Shown here: one piece after another, positions 60,286-64,000 of the stretch | How the letters are laid out: every line of letters begins with the position of its first letter | How positions within the stretch are numbered: the first letter of the stretch is position 1 | Assembly: GCA_030549775.1 (NCBI GenBank) | Contig: CM060175.1 | Span: forward strand, 36,082,318-36,146,317 | DNA length: 64,000 nucleotides | Reading direction: 5' to 3' | Origin: Tamarix chinensis | Taxonomy: Eukaryota > Streptophyta > Magnoliopsida > Caryophyllales > Tamaricaceae | Program-made: the position numbers and the translations under genes | The notes under the pieces: model-generated | Database searches by the model: none | What the model saw: only the letters and a program-made list of their open reading frames with translations | Told to the model about the DNA's origin: nothing

Positions 60286-61588
60286 AATCTAGTTATTCAC
60301 TTAGATCCTGGAATTTTTAAAATTAATGTATGTTGATTAAAATGACCATGAGCCATAAATATGCCAAAAAAAAACTAAATCTATCCAAATAATCTCAAAT
60401 TCATACCTATGAATTTACATATTAAAAAAATATTATATTGTTTAAATAAAATTAAAACAAGCATAAAGGTATGGAAACCCTAGAGCCCGAATGCACAAAT
60501 AGGGGAAAATAAGTTATTTCATAGTAAACCTCGTGATACATGGTAAATCACTTAAGCATATGATTAAACATAACATAAGAACACTTAGAATAATTGAAAC
60601 AAACCAAACCTTACATAGTAACCTATTTTTAAAAAGTTAAATTCATCAAGTCAAAACATACTCATCAATGGTTACCTACATATTCATCAGTATCCTTCAA
60701 AATATTCATCATATACCAACACCATATTCATTTAAATCTTAATAAATAGAAAAACATATTAAAATCATATAGATAATTCTCTTGTCTAATTTTTTTACTT
60801 ATACATATATGATAACAAGTTAAATGTATCATACTACATTATCTCAGACATAATTTCATGCTTGTATTTATAATAAAGCTAACGTGCATAACGCCAAACA
60901 TATTAGAACACTTAACATAGAATTATAATTTCTAAAGGTTAGGTATGTTACCTAGCTCCTAATCTCCAAGGAAAAATAAGGCAAAGATAAAAACAACAAC
61001 ATCACTAGGTGTTAATTGATTCCTTAAGATAGGGATTATTTGTCCAAGCTTGAACAGGAGAGAGAGGAATAATGAGATAATGGGATGAGGTCATTCTCTC
61101 CCTCTATTTTTTTCATCAATTCTAGCCCTTGAATTTGCTTGAGGTGGAAGAAGGCTCAGATCAATTATCAAAAATCATAAAATATTATTTAAAAGCTAAT
61201 TAGAGATTGATTACCAATATTTAAATTTGTTAGAACAATTTTTCCTAAAATTTTTTATTCAAAATTTACATATGTCTAATAGACCGATCGATCAATTTGG
61301 TGCAGCTATTGAATGGTTCCAATGCAATCGACCGGTTTCTTATACCCTTTAACTAGTTTCCTCAAACCAAAACCTAAGTTGGAAATAACAAACTAGTTAA
61401 TTGGTTCATAGAACCTATCATCTAGAGCGTGTGAAAATTATTTCCTTCCTTAATTTCTAAAATTTTCCGATCCCTTTTTCATATCAAATCCAAAATGTAA
61501 TTTCAAATCAAGATAAAAACATCATCAAATCCCCCTTAATCACAAGAATTTTCAGACTTTATAGATTTTAAGCTTAAAGGATATTACA
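60286..61588 (-). repeat. LTR-like sequence, inverted and degraded
   Basis: On the minus strand it starts TGTAATATCC at 61588, like other LTR starts here. It contains GATCGATTGGTTT-type words (61270-61420) and a GCTAGGTAACATACC block (60930-60955) reminiscent of R2. The low-coordinate end is not defined. Confidence 0.45.
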
Positions 61589-62171
61589 CCAATGGTAGTG
61601 GGGAGCATACCAGGGATGTAAGTTATAGAGTCAATATCTTATCATGAGGACAAAGGCTTGGCTTATGGTTTGAAATTATACCATTTGAAGTACTTGGGTG
61701 ATGTATAAAGCTTTGTCCTATTGATGGGATATATTTTTGATCTTCTTATCAAATTTTTTGTATTTCAGATGTATTTATTTTGGTTTGTAAAGAAATAACT
61801 TGGCTTGCATTTATTTTTTTATTTTTATTTGAGATGTATTTGGAATTTATTTCCTTTTCTTTTCAAGTTTTTGAAAATATAAGTTAGAATCACAAGTTTT
61901 TGTTGTATATATTAGTGATGAATTGGATAAGGAGAAACATATATTTTTGATCTACCATTAGATGATTTCTTGTTGAATTTCACTCTTTTGGTATTAATGA
62001 TGTTTTAAATTTTGTTGAATAGTTTTTAACCTATGACCTAACATTGGTTGCGTGAATATATTCAACTTACGTATGTTAGATACAGTGGTTTCATCCCTAC
62101 TTTTGTGTTAGATTCCTCAATTTAGCTCTTTAAAATGAATTTTTTTTGTTGTTAAAAATTAGGGTGTTACA
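61589..62171 (+). repeat. 3' end of a long LTR (fragment)
   Basis: The fragment ends TTAGGGTGTTACA at 62171, the standard end of the long LTRs in this window. No coding frame. It may be the host of the inverted sequence to its left. Confidence 0.4.
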
Positions 62172-62485
62172 TGTTTAGTTAAATATGAGTGTGCCCTTAT
62201 AATATTTTTTATTTTTAGATTAATTTTGATATATTATATTTTATGATTTGGAAGTTCTTAAAATGTTTTATTATTTAATTAAAATTTATCATTCTTTAGG
62301 CCTTTATGCTTAATTTCTACATTTATTCAAAGTGTTCTTCATTTTTCATAAAAACTTCAAAGTGTTTTTAACTAATCACCTAGTAATGGCCATATGTAAA
62401 GTTAAGATTATATTAATCATGTTTAAATGATGTTTAAGGGAAAAAGGATAAACTTTACCTTTTAAGGCCTTAAGTAAGATATTTA

Positions 62486-62705
62486 TAAAACACTCATGTT
62501 TGGTGTTATCTAGAAACACTCATGCTATGCTATATTTGGTGTAAATAATAAATCCCCATTTGAAATATTTGTTGCAAATAATAAATATCCATTTGAATTT
62601 TTTGGTGTGAACTATAAACATTCATTTAATTTGTATGGTGTAACCAACAAGCATCCATATGACTTTCTTGGTGTAACTAAGAAACACAATGAGTTTATAA
62701 TAATA
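62486..62705 (+). repeat. 33-bp tandem repeat, about six units
   Basis: GGTGT (or GTTGC) recurs at 62502, 62538, 62571, 62604, 62637 and 62670: one spacing of 36, then four of exactly 33 bp. The last five units are open as an eleven-residue repeat of the type GVxNKxPFEFF. The first unit has a stop (GVI then TAG). No known family was recognised. Confidence 0.85.
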
Positions 62706-62719
62706 TGGGGGGGTTTACT

Positions 62720-64000
62720 TGTAATCCCCCGAAATTTTAAAAGCTTATATTTTAATAAATAAATTTTATTTGGAATAAATTAGCCTTTAAATTAATTTAA
62801 TTTAATGGATTTTGAGTAAATAAAATTGGGTATAAATATTTAATAAATTAAATGAAATATTTTTTTATTTTATTATACTCTTATTAATTAAATAAAATTT
62901 TAAACCCTTATTTTACAAAAAAAAAAACTACACTTTTTAACCCTTATATTTTAATTATCTTAAATTAAATTATTAAATCAATTTATTACCCAAAATTATT
63001 ATATTTTATTATTTTATCAATTAAATTATTTATCCCATTTTCCCTTTTTTTTTCCTTTTTCCCCTTTTTCCTTCTTTTCTCCTTTTTCTCTTTCTTGCTC
63101 TTTCTTTTTCTTCTTTGGGCGCCGGCCTACTTCGGCTACCCTTACCCCCTCTCCTGCATTGGGCCGCTGGCCCATTCCTCCTCCCCTTTCCTTTCCTGCG
63201 TCGCCCGGCTGCCTTCTTTCTTTTCCTTCTTCCTCAACCGGCCCGCTCTTTTTTTTTCCTTCGGCCGGTCCACCCATCTCGCCCAGCAGCGCCCAGCACC
63301 CCCGACCCTTTCTTCTTCTTCTTTCTTTCTTCTTCCACCATCACCAACGATAATCCTGGCCTTCCTCCACCATTTTCGCCGCCCGACCTGCAGCTCCCTC
63401 TGCCTCGTTGACCTCCCCTGTCACCCTCCCTCTCCTTCTCATCGTTTTCCGGCCATACTGGTCCCACCACCCCTGTCTCCCTCTCCCTCTCCCTGCCGTC
63501 ACCTTTCTCTCCCTCTCCCTGCAACCTCCGTTCCCCTACCACCCTAATGCCATCCCCAAGCCCCTATCCCCTCCTCTCTCTCCTTATCCTTTTTCTTCCT
63601 CCTTTCTTGATCCATTCGGGCATTTTTCGAGCCCAAAATTCCTTCCCCTGATCCTCTCTTCTTTCCTTTCTTCTCCTCCTCTCTCTCCCCTAGTTTTTGT
63701 TTTTCTGCCAATATCCGCCGCTATCACCGCCTCAACCACCACCTTCACCACCTCCTGCCACCCTCTACCTCCCCCTCGAGCCATCACAGTCTCCATCGAG
63801 CCACCCCGCAGCCCATTCTTCCTCCTCTCTTCTTTTTCTCTCCCCTTCCATCCCTTCTCGGCAACCACCCTGTGCAGCCCCGATCCGCCGCCTATGCCGC
63901 CACCAGACCCACCAAAATAATCCTTGCAACCCCCTCTACCACCCCCAATACTTCTTTGGCCGAAAAAACCACCTGCAGGCCCTTGTTTTTCCCCTCCATT
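62720..64000 (+). mobile_element. Long LTR of the L2 subfamily, 5' part (runs off the window)
   Basis: It begins TGTAATCCCCCGAAATTTT and follows 7859 onwards closely through the AT-rich U3 into the CT-rich block (63040-64000). Low-complexity open frames on both strands in the CT-rich block, up to 170 codons, reflect base composition and are not called as genes. Confidence 0.75.

Noticed and set aside
63095..63920. Overlapping Pro/Leu/Ser-rich open frames up to 170 codons on both strands
   Set aside because: The CT-rich LTR leader is almost devoid of stop words in several frames at once. The same effect occurs at 8478-9099 and 10618-10990.

Overview
This is nuclear DNA from a flowering plant. 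It is AT-rich and intron-containing, with one recognisable host gene at the left edge. Nearly everything to the right is transposable-element sequence. The species cannot be named from the window.

Host gene (1-3674, minus strand, running off the left edge): a cinnamoyl-CoA reductase (CCR) of the lignin pathway. Four exons splice cleanly (3674-3527, 3263-3109, 1624-1439, 235-1). They carry the Rossmann glycine motif and the NWYCYGK catalytic signature. A TATA box lies at 3947-3954 and an ACCTACC AC element (a lignin MYB site) about 30 bp upstream. Intron 2 holds a 238-bp Tourist-like MITE.

Nest 1 (about 4236-41000) can be resolved by hand from target-site duplications (TSDs). An old long LTR (R1: 4555-5664 + 15568-16006 + 38813-40736) was hit twice. 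The first hit is a non-autonomous CACTA-like DNA transposon (5665-15567), which itself holds LTR copies (7859-14224). The second is a Ty3/gypsy element X (16007-38807, TSD TTAGT). X holds a Cassandra-type solo LTR with a 5S-rRNA-like core (18910-19213, TSD CTATG). The 3' LTR of X is split by another giant LTR H (21055-37818, TSD AAATT). H contains a perfect 4,752-bp solo LTR S1 (22254-27005, TSD CAAGC) and a truncated chromovirus-like element W (29042-35614) whose broken end carries a 42-bp filler duplication.

Right part: R2 (41489-44739, inverted, TSD GTAAC) and R3 (56881-60280, TSD TTCTC) are further solo LTRs of the R family. Between them a degraded element with direct terminal repeats (Z) is split by gypsy element Y (46752-54210, minus strand, near-complete gag-pol). 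Y in turn contains a complete 423-bp TRIM (49707-50129, TSD AAGGT). The window ends in a 33-bp minisatellite and the start of another long LTR (62720 onwards).

No retroelement here looks autonomous. X has a DSD protease site and lacks the integrase core. Y has stops and a YFDE reverse-transcriptase site. W has a stop in the protease active site and no 3' half. The giant LTRs (L1 family) share a TATA box, a palindrome, splice-like signals, two clusters of tandem repeats and a terminal hairpin, and these are the most curious unexplained structures.
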